Source of the DNA: Caldilineaceae bacterium
GTDB taxonomy: Bacteria > Chloroflexota > Anaerolineae > Caldilineales > Caldilineaceae
NCBI GenBank assembly: GCA_015494005.1
Contig: WGCB01000779.1
Location: 1 to 6,001 of the forward strand
Direction of reading: 5' to 3'
DNA length: 6,001 nucleotides
The notes under the pieces were generated by a model. The model did no database searches. It saw only the letters and a list, made by a program, of their open reading frames with translations, and had not been told where the DNA came from. Positions 1 to 6,001 of this stretch are shown here, in pieces. Made by a program: the position numbers and the translations under genes. Positions within the stretch are counted from its first letter, which is position 1, and every line of letters starts with the position of its first letter.

Positions 1-1852
1 TGGACGGCTCCGCGTCCTCTGCCTGGGCCCCGCGCAGGGACCCGCCGGGAGCGCTGTCCTCCTCGCCTCCCTCGTCCTCGGGCTGCTCCTCGCCGTACTC
101 GTCGCCATCCTCGTCGCCGTTTTCGCTCCCGTCCTCGCCGTTTTCCCCACCGTTCTTGTCGTCCTCGTCCCCGTTTTCCTTCTCCGGGGATTTCTCCTCG
201 TCCTCGGCTCGGGGGACGAAGGGGTTGGGCTCGTCCGCTTGCAGGGTGACCAGGTAGGGCCGGGATCCCCGGGGGAAGCCCAGGTCGAAGTGGAGGCTGT
301 CGTAGACCGGGTTGAACTCCCGGTAGCTGATGAAGTAGATGAACCTGCCCGTGGGGTCGAAGACGGGCCAGACATCGTGGAGCACCGGCTTGGTGATGGT
401 GTGGATGCTCCCCTGGCGCAGGGATTCGTCCTCCGCGTCGGGCTGGGGCAGGCGGAAGAGGCGCAGCTCCGTGGTCTGATGGCTGGCGCTGAAGCCGTAG
501 ACCAGCCAGCGGCCATCCGGGGACCAGTCGAAGCCAGCGATGCGCCGGTAGGGGCTGCGCTCCACTGGCGTCACCTCCCCGCTGGCCAGGTCGATGACCA
601 TGAGCTCATGCCGGTGGTTGCTCAGGGCCACCTTGTCCTCCGTGGGCGAGACCTTCAGGTCCACGGCCCGACCGAAGGCCACCTCCAGCTTCACTGGCTC
701 CACCCCGGGCTCTCGGCTATGGATCTCCAGGATCTCCTCCCCGGGCTCGTCGCTGACCATGACCAGCCGCTTGCCGTCGTTGGGCCAGTCGATGAGCCGG
801 TAGCGCACCCCGTCCCGGCGGCCGTGCTGGAGCACCGGCCCCTCGTGGTTGTAGAAGCTGAAGGCCTTGCCCCGGGTGGTGATGGCCAGGGCGCTGCCCT
901 TGGGGTTCAGGCTGGCGCTGTCCAGGAAGCGGCCTGGGCTGACGAATTTGCGGTTGCGCTGCACCCGGGGGCTGCGGTAGATCACCTCCACCAGGCGCTC
1001 CTGGTCCTCGGCCACGTCGTAGACGTAGAGGTCCGCGCCGGCGTGGTAGACGATGCGCCGGCCGTCGCTGCTGGGGTTGCGGACGTAGTAGTCCTCGTGG
1101 TCCGTGTGGCGGCGCAGGTCCGAGCCGTCGGGCCGGATGCTGTAGAGGTTGCCGATGCCCTCGTGGTCGCTGATGAAGAAGATGCGGCCGTCTGGGTCGT
1201 CCACGCCCTGGGTGATCCACATGGGCGAGGCGATGTCCCCCTTCAGGTCCTCCAGGATGCGCTGGAAGTTGCCGTCCCCGTTGCGGTCGATCCAGAGCTG
1301 GCCGGCGGTGCCGCCCCGGTAGCGCTTCCAGCGGGCTGGGTCCCCGGTGTTGCGTCCCAGGACCACCTGGCCGTCGGGGCCGAAGGCGATGGTCCGGGCC
1401 GGGCCGTAGGGCAGGAGCTCCGCCTCGCCGTTGGGCGTCTCCACGGAGATGCGGTAGAGGAGGTACTCGCCCCGGTTGGCCCCGCCGTAGGCGCTGGTGA
1501 AGTAGATGTGCTCCCCGGCTGCATCCCAGCCCAGGACCCGGCAGTCGCTGCTCATGTAGGTGAGGCGGCGGAAGGGCCCGCCGTCCCCGGGCATGACGTA
1601 GACCTCGGGCATGCCCTCCTCCCGGCCCACGAAGGCCAGCAGGGAGCCGTCCGGGGAGAGCATGGGGTAGGTGGCCTCGCCCAGGTTGCTGGTCAAGCGC
1701 CGGGCCACGCCCCCGGCAGTGGGGACGCGCCAGAGATCGTCCTCGGAGACGAAGACGATGATGTCGTCCTGGATGGTGGGAAAGCGGTAGTAGCCGGATC
1801 CCTCGGCTTGCGTCTTGTTCTGCATGGTGACAGGCGTCGTGGCGGATGTCAT
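1..1852 (-). CDS. Tricorn-protease homologue (S41 family), N-terminal 617 codons; 3' end outside window
   Basis: Tricorn-type peptidases are large self-compartmentalising serine proteases that cut oligopeptides released by upstream proteases, normally in the cytoplasm. The minus-strand frame is open from ATG 1852 to the left edge. The protein begins MTSATTPVTM and has no signal peptide. Residues 21-55 (YYRFPTIQDD, VFVSEDDLWRVP, GGVARRLTS) match the opening blade of the tricorn six-bladed propeller. WD40/TolB-like blade motifs recur, for example LSPDGSLLAFVG (65-75) and DWSPDGRWLVYG (442-453). I place the six-bladed propeller at about 20-290 and the seven-bladed one from about 300 onward. Residues 505-525, including FNPVYDSLHFDLGF, are a conserved stretch in bacterial homologues. 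An acidic linker follows at 550-599. The family is usually about 1,050-1,100 residues, so the C1, PDZ and C2 regions with the catalytic Ser/His are off-window and activity cannot be judged. The next ATG, codon 10, lacks a Shine-Dalgarno site, so 1852 is preferred. A generic TolB-like propeller protein is less likely. Confidence 0.9.
   Translation of the reverse strand, partial: MTSATTPVTMQNKTQAEGSGYYRFPTIQDDIIVFVSEDDLWRVPTAGGVARRLTSNLGEATYPMLSPDGSLLAFVGREEGMPEVYVMPGDGGPFRRLTYMSSDCRVLGWDAAGEHIYFTSAYGGANRGEYLLYRISVETPNGEAELLPYGPARTIAFGPDGQVVLGRNTGDPARWKRYRGGTAGQLWIDRNGDGNFQRILEDLKGDIASPMWITQGVDDPDGRIFFISDHEGIGNLYSIRPDGSDLRRHTDHEDYYVRNPSSDGRRIVYHAGADLYVYDVAEDQERLVEVIYRSPRVQRNRKFVSPGRFLDSASLNPKGSALAITTRGKAFSFYNHEGPVLQHGRRDGVRYRLIDWPNDGKRLVMVSDEPGEEILEIHSREPGVEPVKLEVAFGRAVDLKVSPTEDKVALSNHRHELMVIDLASGEVTPVERSPYRRIAGFDWSPDGRWLVYGFSASHQTTELRLFRLPQPDAEDESLRQGSIHTITKPVLHDVWPVFDPTGRFIYFISYREFNPVYDSLHFDLGFPRGSRPYLVTLQADEPNPFVPRAEDEEKSPEKENGDEDDKNGGENGEDGSENGDEDGDEYGEEQPEDEGGEEDSAPGGSLRGAQAEDAEPS
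56..205 (-). repeat. Acidic low-complexity linker within the tricorn homologue
   Basis: Residues 550-599 of the tricorn-like protein are almost entirely Asp, Glu, Gly, Asn and Lys. I count 27 acidic residues in 50, with Gly-Asp-Glu-Asp style units repeated. The DNA is correspondingly repetitive: the plus-strand octamer CCGTTTTC occurs at 117-124, 138-145 and 171-178, between CTCGTC-type runs. Bacterial tricorn homologues often carry a charged, poorly conserved insertion near the end of the second propeller, so this is probably a disordered surface loop. Expansion by replication slippage is plausible. Confidence 0.8.
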
Positions 1853-1857
1853 AGTCG

Positions 1858-1863
1858 TTCCTT
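1858..1863 (-). promoter_or_regulatory. Ribosome binding site of the tricorn homologue
   Basis: Read on the minus strand, AAGGAA lies 5 nt before ATG 1852. The in-frame ATG at 1825 has no purine-rich sequence at the right distance. This site therefore decides in favour of the upstream start. Confidence 0.65.
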
Positions 1864-1906
1864 GCTTGCGCGAGATGTCCAAGCGGGTTTCAAAAGGGCC
1901 TGGCCC

Positions 1907-1938
1907 CAGTGCTGATCGAGCAGTTTTGATCGAGCAGT
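1907..1938. repeat. 14-bp tandem direct repeat, about 2.3 copies
   Basis: The 12-mer TGATCGAGCAGT occurs exactly at 1913-1924 and 1927-1938, a 14-bp period, and a partial third copy (CAGT) sits at 1907-1910. A further GATCGA is at 1949-1954. The array ends 55 bp before the tricorn start codon, between that gene and its candidate promoter. It could be a direct-repeat operator or simply a small tandem duplication. Confidence 0.6.
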
Positions 1939-2011
1939 GCCTGTTTTCGATCGATTCCGTCGGTGCGGAGGTCACTGCCCGGCGGAAGCCAGGTCAAAAA
2001 AGGCCGTTGTT

Positions 2012-2040
2012 TTGCAAAATCGCACCGATGGTAGTATAAC
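2012..2040 (+). promoter_or_regulatory. Candidate promoter for the NEW3/ABC operon
   Basis: TTGCAA (2012-2017, 4 of 6 to TTGACA) is followed by a 17-bp spacer and TATAAC (2035-2040, 5 of 6 to TATAAT). Transcription would begin near 2047, giving a leader of about 214 nt that opens with the 2048-2074 hairpin. This is the best-spaced sigma-70-like pair upstream of the operon, but the -35 box is weak. Confidence 0.4.
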
Positions 2041-2061
2041 GTTCTGCCGGAGGGGAAGCAA
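2033..2061 (-). promoter_or_regulatory. Candidate promoter for the tricorn homologue, overlapping the plus-strand -10
   Basis: On the minus strand TTGCTT (2061-2056) is separated by 17 bp from TATACT (2038-2033, 5 of 6 to TATAAT). The -10 shares four bases with the TATAAC of the plus-strand candidate, so the two polymerases could not bind together. The -35 matches only 3 of 6, and the spacer contains one arm of the hairpin at 2048-2074. This is tentative. Confidence 0.3.
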
Positions 2062-2074
2062 AAAGCCCCCTCCG
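2048..2074. repeat. Perfect 8-bp GC-rich inverted repeat
   Basis: CGGAGGGG (2048-2055) pairs exactly with CCCCTCCG (2067-2074) across an 11-nt A-rich loop. There is no T-run after the stem on either strand, so it is not a standard intrinsic terminator. If the plus-strand promoter at 2012-2040 is used, this would be the first structure of the operon mRNA, possibly a 5' stabiliser. An operator role is equally possible. Confidence 0.55.
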
Positions 2075-2125
2075 AGGACGGCCTCTAACACAACGCTAAT
2101 GTTGCACTGGCGGAGGCCAGACAAA

Positions 2126-2145
2126 CCGGTCCTATACTGGAACGG
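2126..2145. promoter_or_regulatory. Imperfect dyad around a -10-like TATACT
   Basis: CCGGTCC (2126-2132) and GGAACGG (2139-2145) pair at 6 of 7 positions and flank TATACT (2133-2138). A second small palindrome, CTGGC-N4-GCCAG, lies at 2107-2120. No well-placed -35 box accompanies the TATACT; the nearest TTG-containing hexamer is 25 bp away. It may be an operator or an activator-dependent promoter of the operon, or chance. Confidence 0.25.
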
Positions 2146-2249
2146 GAGCTCTTGCTACTCCTGTCTGGACCACCACCCACTGGTTCAACTGCATCACGGA
2201 CACACAGGCAACATCATCGTTCTTCTCATCCGTTCACAGTCACTTTCGT

Positions 2250-2254
2250 GGAGG
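2250..2254 (+). promoter_or_regulatory. Ribosome binding site of the NEW3-domain gene
   Basis: GGAGG ends 6 nt before ATG 2261, a strong and ideally spaced Shine-Dalgarno site. It fixes the start immediately before the signal peptide. Confidence 0.85.
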
Positions 2255-2260
2255 TGAAGT

Positions 2261-3433
2261 ATGCGTCGAATGGTTGCTGTTGGTTTGTTGATCCCCCTGC
2301 TTGTCCTGCTTCTACTGCCGAACCCCCCAGCCTGGGCCCAGGAAGAGACCCCCAACACCCCCGAACTTATCCTTTTCACCCGCTACCCGGCCCAGGAGGC
2401 GGAGATCGGCCAGACCGTCACCTTCCCCCTGATCCTGCGCACGGCCAACAGCCCCCAGACGGTGCGCCTCTCGGTCCAGGATCTGCCGGACGGCTGGCAG
2501 GCCACCTTCCGGGGCGGCGGCAAGATCATCCAGGCCGTCTACGTGGACCCAGAGGACGACGCCCGGGTGGATCTGAAGCTGGAGCAGCCGGAGGGCGTGG
2601 CATCTGGCACCTACCAGTTCACCGTGGTGGCCAAGGGAGAGACCAGCCAGGTGCGCCTGCCCATCGAGCTCACCGTCCGGGACAAGCTGCCCCCCAGCCT
2701 CAGCTTTGACATCGACCTGCCCACCCTGAAGGGCACGCCCAACACCACCTTCCGCTTCAGCGCCACCCTGCGCAACGACGGGGACAGCGACCTGACCGTC
2801 AACCTGCTGGCCGACGCGCCCCAAGGCTTCCTGGTGGTCTTCAAGTCCAGCGGCCAGGAGGTGACCAGCTTCCCCCTGGAGGCGGACAGCTCCAAGCGGC
2901 TGAGCATCGAGGCCAAGCCCTTCGCCGAGATCCCCGCGGGCTCCTATCCCATCCGGGTGGTGGCCCAGGGCGAGGAAGCCCAGGCTGTCCTGGACCTGAC
3001 CGCGGAGGTGACCGGCCAGCCGGATCTGCGCATCACCACGCCGGACGGACGCCTCTCTGGCCAGGCCACCGCCGGCCAGGAAAGCCCCCTGAAGCTGCTC
3101 ATCCAGAACACAGGCACCGCGTCGGCCCTGGGCGTGGAGATGAGCTCCACCGAGCCCAGCGGCTGGACCGTGACCTTCGAGCCCAAGAAGATCCCCGAGA
3201 TCCAGGCCGGCCAGCAGGTGGAAGTGACGGCCAAGATCCAGCCGGCGGAGAAGGCCGTGGCCGGGGACTACATGCTCACCATCCGGGCCAAGCCCGAGGA
3301 GGGCTCCACCGAGAGCGCGGAGTTCCGCATCACCGTGCTCACCTCCACCCTGTGGGGCATGGTGGGCGTGGGCCTCATCGCCGTGGCCGTGGGCGTGGTG
3401 GGCCTGGCCGTGATGCGCTTCGGCCGCCGCTAG
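2261..3433 (+). CDS. Secreted, C-terminally membrane-anchored protein with three NEW3/Ig-like repeats
   Basis: This 390-residue protein opens with a signal peptide: MRRM, a Leu-rich core at 5-19, and a likely cleavage after AWA at 24-26. It ends in a single transmembrane helix at about 364-385, followed by the short basic tail RFGRR. The mature part should sit outside the membrane, anchored at its C-terminus. Between them are three beta-rich repeats of about 100 residues (about 40-139, 148-251, 254-359). Each carries a small-Gly-x-Tyr motif near its end (SGTY 115-118, AGSY 226-229, AGDY 334-337) and a Gly-Trp/Phe motif near the middle (DGWQ 77-80, QGF 188-190, SGWT 300-303). This pattern fits the NEW3 (alpha-galactosidase-associated) Ig-like fold, COG1470-type. 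No catalytic motif is visible. The ATPase gene begins 18 bp downstream, so it is probably an accessory or sensing subunit of the exporter. The substrate is unknown. Confidence 0.85.
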   Translation: MRRMVAVGLLIPLLVLLLLPNPPAWAQEETPNTPELILFTRYPAQEAEIGQTVTFPLILRTANSPQTVRLSVQDLPDGWQATFRGGGKIIQAVYVDPEDDARVDLKLEQPEGVASGTYQFTVVAKGETSQVRLPIELTVRDKLPPSLSFDIDLPTLKGTPNTTFRFSATLRNDGDSDLTVNLLADAPQGFLVVFKSSGQEVTSFPLEADSSKRLSIEAKPFAEIPAGSYPIRVVAQGEEAQAVLDLTAEVTGQPDLRITTPDGRLSGQATAGQESPLKLLIQNTGTASALGVEMSSTEPSGWTVTFEPKKIPEIQAGQQVEVTAKIQPAEKAVAGDYMLTIRAKPEEGSTESAEFRITVLTSTLWGMVGVGLIAVAVGVVGLAVMRFGRR

Positions 3434-3437
3434 CCGG

Positions 3438-3444
3438 AAAGGAG
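3438..3444 (+). promoter_or_regulatory. Ribosome binding site of the ABC ATPase gene
   Basis: AAAGGAGG-type sequence lies in the 18-bp gap after the preceding stop, 7 nt before ATG 3452. It confirms this start over the longer upstream frame. Confidence 0.85.
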
Positions 3445-3451
3445 GCCCGCC

Positions 3452-4385
3452 ATGAACGCGCCTGTCATCGAAACCCAGGGGCTGACCAAACGCTACGGCG
3501 ACTTCGTGGCCGTGGACTCCCTGGACCTGTCGGTGCTGCCCGGGCACGTCTTCGGCCTGCTGGGCCCCAACGGCTCGGGCAAGACCACCACCATCCTCAT
3601 GCTCCTGGGGCTGACCGAGCCCACGGAGGGGCAGGTGCGGGTCCTGGGCTTCGACCCGGAGCGCCAGCCCCTGAGCGTGAAGTCCCGGGTGGGCTACCTG
3701 CCGGACCAGGTGGGTTTCTACGATGACCTCACCGCCCGGGAGAACCTGATCTACATCGCCAAGCTCAATGGCCTGCGCCGGGACGAGGCCCACCGCCGGG
3801 CGGACGACGCCCTGGCTCGCATGGGCCTGGCCGACGTAGCGGATCACCCGGTGGGCACCTTCTCCCGGGGCATGCGCCAGCGGCTGGGCGTGGCCGAGGT
3901 GCTCCTGAAACAGCCCCAGCTCATCATCATGGACGAGCCCACCCAGGGCCTGGACCCCGAGGCGGCCCGGGAGTTCCTGGAGATCATCCGCCAACTGCGA
4001 GCCGAGGGCATCACCGTGCTCCTCTCCTCCCACCTCCTCCACCAGGTGCAGGAGGTCTGCGACCACGTGGGGCTCTTCCACCGGGGGCGCATGGTGCTGG
4101 AGGGCACCGTCCAAGAGCTGGCCCGCCAGGTCCTGGGCAGCGCCTACCGCATCCACCTGGAGCTGGCGGAGCCCTCCGAGGCCGTGGAGAGGGCCCTGAG
4201 CCAGGTGCCGGGCATTCAGAAGGTGGTCCACCGAGGCGAGGGGCGCTACGAGCTGGAGGCCCAGGAGGATCACCGGGCCCAGGTGGCCCGGGCCGTGGTG
4301 GAGGCCGGGGGCCAGCTCCTGGCCCTGGACGTGGACGCGCCCAGCCTGGACGAGATCTACGCACACTACTTCCAGGAGGTGGAGC

Positions 4386-4399
<14 letters not shown>
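3452..4399 (+). CDS. ABC-2 type transporter, ATP-binding protein
   Basis: This 315-residue cytoplasmic ATPase powers export through the permease encoded next. All nucleotide-binding motifs are present: Walker A GPNGSGKT (38-45), Q-loop GYLPDQ (81-86), signature FSRGMRQR (137-144, the divergent form common in the CcmA/NatA/drug-export class), Walker B LIIMDEP (157-163) with catalytic Glu162, D-loop GLD (166-168) and switch His194 in LSSH. Residues about 215-308 form a C-terminal extension ending in [10 protein letters not shown], typical of DUF4162-like tails of ABC-2 ATPases. The domain is complete and no key residue is missing, so it should be active. Its stop codon lies 14 bp inside the permease gene, implying translational coupling. 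The family covers antibiotic, lipid, polysaccharide and sodium exporters; the sequence does not say which applies. Confidence 0.95.
4374..4379 (+). promoter_or_regulatory. Ribosome binding site of the permease gene, inside the ATPase gene
   Basis: AGGAGG lies within the last codons of the ATPase gene, 6 nt before ATG 4386. It supports the overlapping start and coupled translation of the two subunits. Confidence 0.85.
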
Positions 4400-5384
<985 letters not shown>

Positions 5385-5403
5385 TCAAACGAGATCAGCG
5401 AAC

Positions 5404-5450
5404 GGGAGATCGGAGAGAGCGGCCCACTCGGACCCAATCTCCGATCTCCC
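5404..5450. repeat. Perfect 13-bp inverted repeat after the exporter operon
   Basis: GGGAGATCGGAGA (5404-5416) pairs exactly with TCTCCGATCTCCC (5438-5450) across a 21-nt loop. It starts 20 bp after the permease stop. A smaller 6-bp stem (CTGATC 5381-5386 with GATCAG 5393-5398) overlaps the stop codon. No T-tract follows on either strand, so it is not a canonical Rho-independent terminator. It may protect the mRNA 3' end. The right arm also belongs to a run of ATCTCC units (5437-5457). Confidence 0.7.
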
Positions 5451-5462
5451 AATCTCCATCCC

Positions 5463-5518
5463 GCGCACTCCCCATTCCGCACTCGCCACTCTACACTCGT
5501 CACTCTGCACTCCGCATT
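5463..5518. repeat. Degenerate heptamer tandem array, eight units
   Basis: Eight consecutive 7-mers fit CNNCACT or a close variant: GCGCACT, CCCCATT, CCGCACT, CGCCACT, CTACACT, CGTCACT, CTGCACT and CCGCATT. The last four bases are CACT in six units and CATT in two, while positions 2-3 vary freely. On the other strand this reads AGTGNNG repeated. Just to its left are three ATCTCC units of 7-8 bp spacing. The open frames crossing it (on the minus strand) have no ribosome binding site or known product, so I treat it as non-coding repeat. It ends 3 bp before the -35 box of the downstream promoter. Confidence 0.7.
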
Positions 5519-5521
5519 TCG

Positions 5522-5551
5522 TTGACCCTCGTTCCTGCGCCGTGCTATAAT
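5522..5551 (+). promoter_or_regulatory. Strong sigma-70 type promoter with extended -10
   Basis: TTGACC (5522-5527, 5 of 6) and a perfect TATAAT (5546-5551) are separated by 18 bp. The -10 is preceded by TGC, giving a TGn extended -10. With standard spacing the +1 base falls at about 5558, the G of the GTG start codon of the next gene. It is the best promoter match in the window and makes the lipoprotein gene independent of the exporter operon. Confidence 0.75.
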
Positions 5552-5557
5552 CCCGCC

Positions 5558-6001
5558 GTGAAGAGAGCACACGGGAGCGTTCATTGGGCCCGTTTCGGGT
5601 GGATCATGGTAGCACTGCTGCTGGCTGGCTGCACGCCCAGTCCGGCGGCCAACGTCCTGGGCTACTTCCTGGAGCAGCGGACCAGCGTGCTGCACTCGCC
5701 GCCGCCTCCAGGCCGGGGCCAGCTGAGCGGACAGGTGCTCTTCCAGGGCCAGCCACTGCCGGGCGCCACGGTCCTGGTGGCCGAGCGCACGGGGACGCCC
5801 CATGTGGCCGTGAGCGACGCCCAGGGCCGCTACATCATCCGGGACGTGCCCCTGGGCCAGTACGTCCCCGCGGCGGTGGCGCCCGGCTTCGACGAGGTGG
5901 CCCTGACCGGTGCGTTCGGCGTGCCCTGGCTGGTGACGGTGGAGCCGGGGCAGACAACCCAAGCCCCGCCCATCCCCATGCGTCGGCACGTGCCGCCACC
6001 C
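5558..6001 (+). CDS. Lipoprotein with carboxypeptidase-regulatory-like domain, N-terminal 148 codons; 3' end outside window
   Basis: The reading frame is open from GTG 5558 to the right edge. The first residues MKRAHGSVHWARFGW give a basic n-region, then IMVALLLAGC supplies the hydrophobic core and lipobox, with Cys25 the likely lipidated residue. The mature protein would be membrane-attached on the outer face. Residues about 55-115 form a carboxypeptidase-regulatory-like (transthyretin-like beta-sandwich) domain: GQPLPGATVLV (64-74), SDAQGRYIIRDVPLGQY (86-102) and APGF (108-111) match its usual T-D-x-x-G-x-Y / P-G-x-Y signature. What follows is unseen; such domains often precede an enzymatic or adhesive region. 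The in-frame ATG at 5606 would leave only eight residues before the Cys and no basic n-region, so GTG is preferred. There is no Shine-Dalgarno site before it, which fits a leaderless mRNA starting at that codon. The function of the whole protein cannot be named. Confidence 0.8.
   Translation, partial: MKRAHGSVHWARFGWIMVALLLAGCTPSPAANVLGYFLEQRTSVLHSPPPPGRGQLSGQVLFQGQPLPGATVLVAERTGTPHVAVSDAQGRYIIRDVPLGQYVPAAVAPGFDEVALTGAFGVPWLVTVEPGQTTQAPPIPMRRHVPPP

Larger units (their letters stand above)
1853..2260. other. Divergent intergenic control region, 408 bp
   Basis: This stretch separates the two divergently transcribed start codons. It is visibly less GC-rich than the genes, with A/T runs such as the seven-base AAAAAAG near 1996. 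Short open frames cross it (1815-2039, 1937-2257 and the start of 2152-2709), but none has a convincing ribosome binding site or recognisable product. I see no RNA gene or riboswitch of a known class. It contains the direct repeat, candidate promoters, hairpin and dyad listed separately. Confidence 0.75.

Noticed and set aside
239..1915. Plus-strand open frame of 558 codons
   Set aside because: It is codon-for-codon antiparallel to the tricorn gene; its composition (rich in Val, Ala, Gly, Asp, His, Leu) is that of a GC-rich shadow frame, with no recognisable domain or ribosome binding site.
2048..2074. Intrinsic terminator at the GC-rich hairpin
   Set aside because: The stem is strong but no T-tract follows on either strand; the A-run lies in the loop. 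It also sits between divergent genes where no transcript should end.
1937..2257. Short plus-strand open frame in the divergent intergenic region
   Set aside because: No ribosome binding site, no recognisable domain, and it overlaps control elements; more likely chance openness than a small gene.
5463..5518. CRISPR array
   Set aside because: Units are only 7 bp, contiguous and degenerate, with no spacers and no cas genes nearby.
5606..6001. ATG 5606 as start of the lipoprotein gene
   Set aside because: It would leave MVALLLAG before the Cys, with no basic n-region, and only a weak GGTGG-like site upstream; GTG 5558 gives a complete lipoprotein signal.

Overview
The window is GC-rich bacterial chromosome with strongly G/C-ending codons, compact spacing and clear Shine-Dalgarno sites. 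Family content (a bacterial tricorn-protease homologue, a NEW3-domain/ABC-2 exporter operon, a lipoprotein with a carboxypeptidase-regulatory-like domain) looks most like Chloroflexota, perhaps a Caldilinea/Litorilinea-type lineage. That assignment is inferred from family resemblance only. No phage, IS, CRISPR, tRNA or rRNA signal was found.

Layout. (1) Positions 1-1852, minus strand: the first 617 codons of a tricorn-like S41 peptidase. The two N-terminal beta-propeller regions are visible, ending in a very acidic linker. The PDZ and catalytic parts lie beyond the left edge. (2) Positions 1853-2260: a 408-bp divergent intergenic region, less GC-rich than its neighbours. It holds a 14-bp tandem repeat, an overlapping pair of candidate divergent promoters, a strong 8-bp hairpin and an imperfect dyad. 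(3) Positions 2261-5384, plus strand: a three-gene operon made of a secreted, C-terminally anchored protein with three NEW3/Ig-like repeats, an ABC ATPase and an ABC-2 permease. The genes are 18 bp apart and then overlap by 14 bp, each with a good ribosome binding site. (4) Positions 5385-5557: a short intergenic region with a perfect 13-bp inverted repeat, a degenerate heptamer tandem array and a near-consensus sigma-70 type promoter. (5) Positions 5558-6001, plus strand: the start of a lipoprotein gene whose GTG start coincides with the predicted transcription start, suggesting a leaderless mRNA.

Working together: the ATPase and permease should form an ABC-2 type exporter. The anchored NEW3 protein, encoded first in the operon, is probably its extracytoplasmic partner; the substrate cannot be told from sequence. 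The tricorn homologue would degrade peptides and is divergently transcribed from the exporter, possibly from overlapping promoters. The downstream lipoprotein has its own promoter and is probably a separate unit. I see no clearly new system. The most interesting points are the leaderless promoter/start arrangement, the degenerate heptamer array beside it, and the structured divergent control region.
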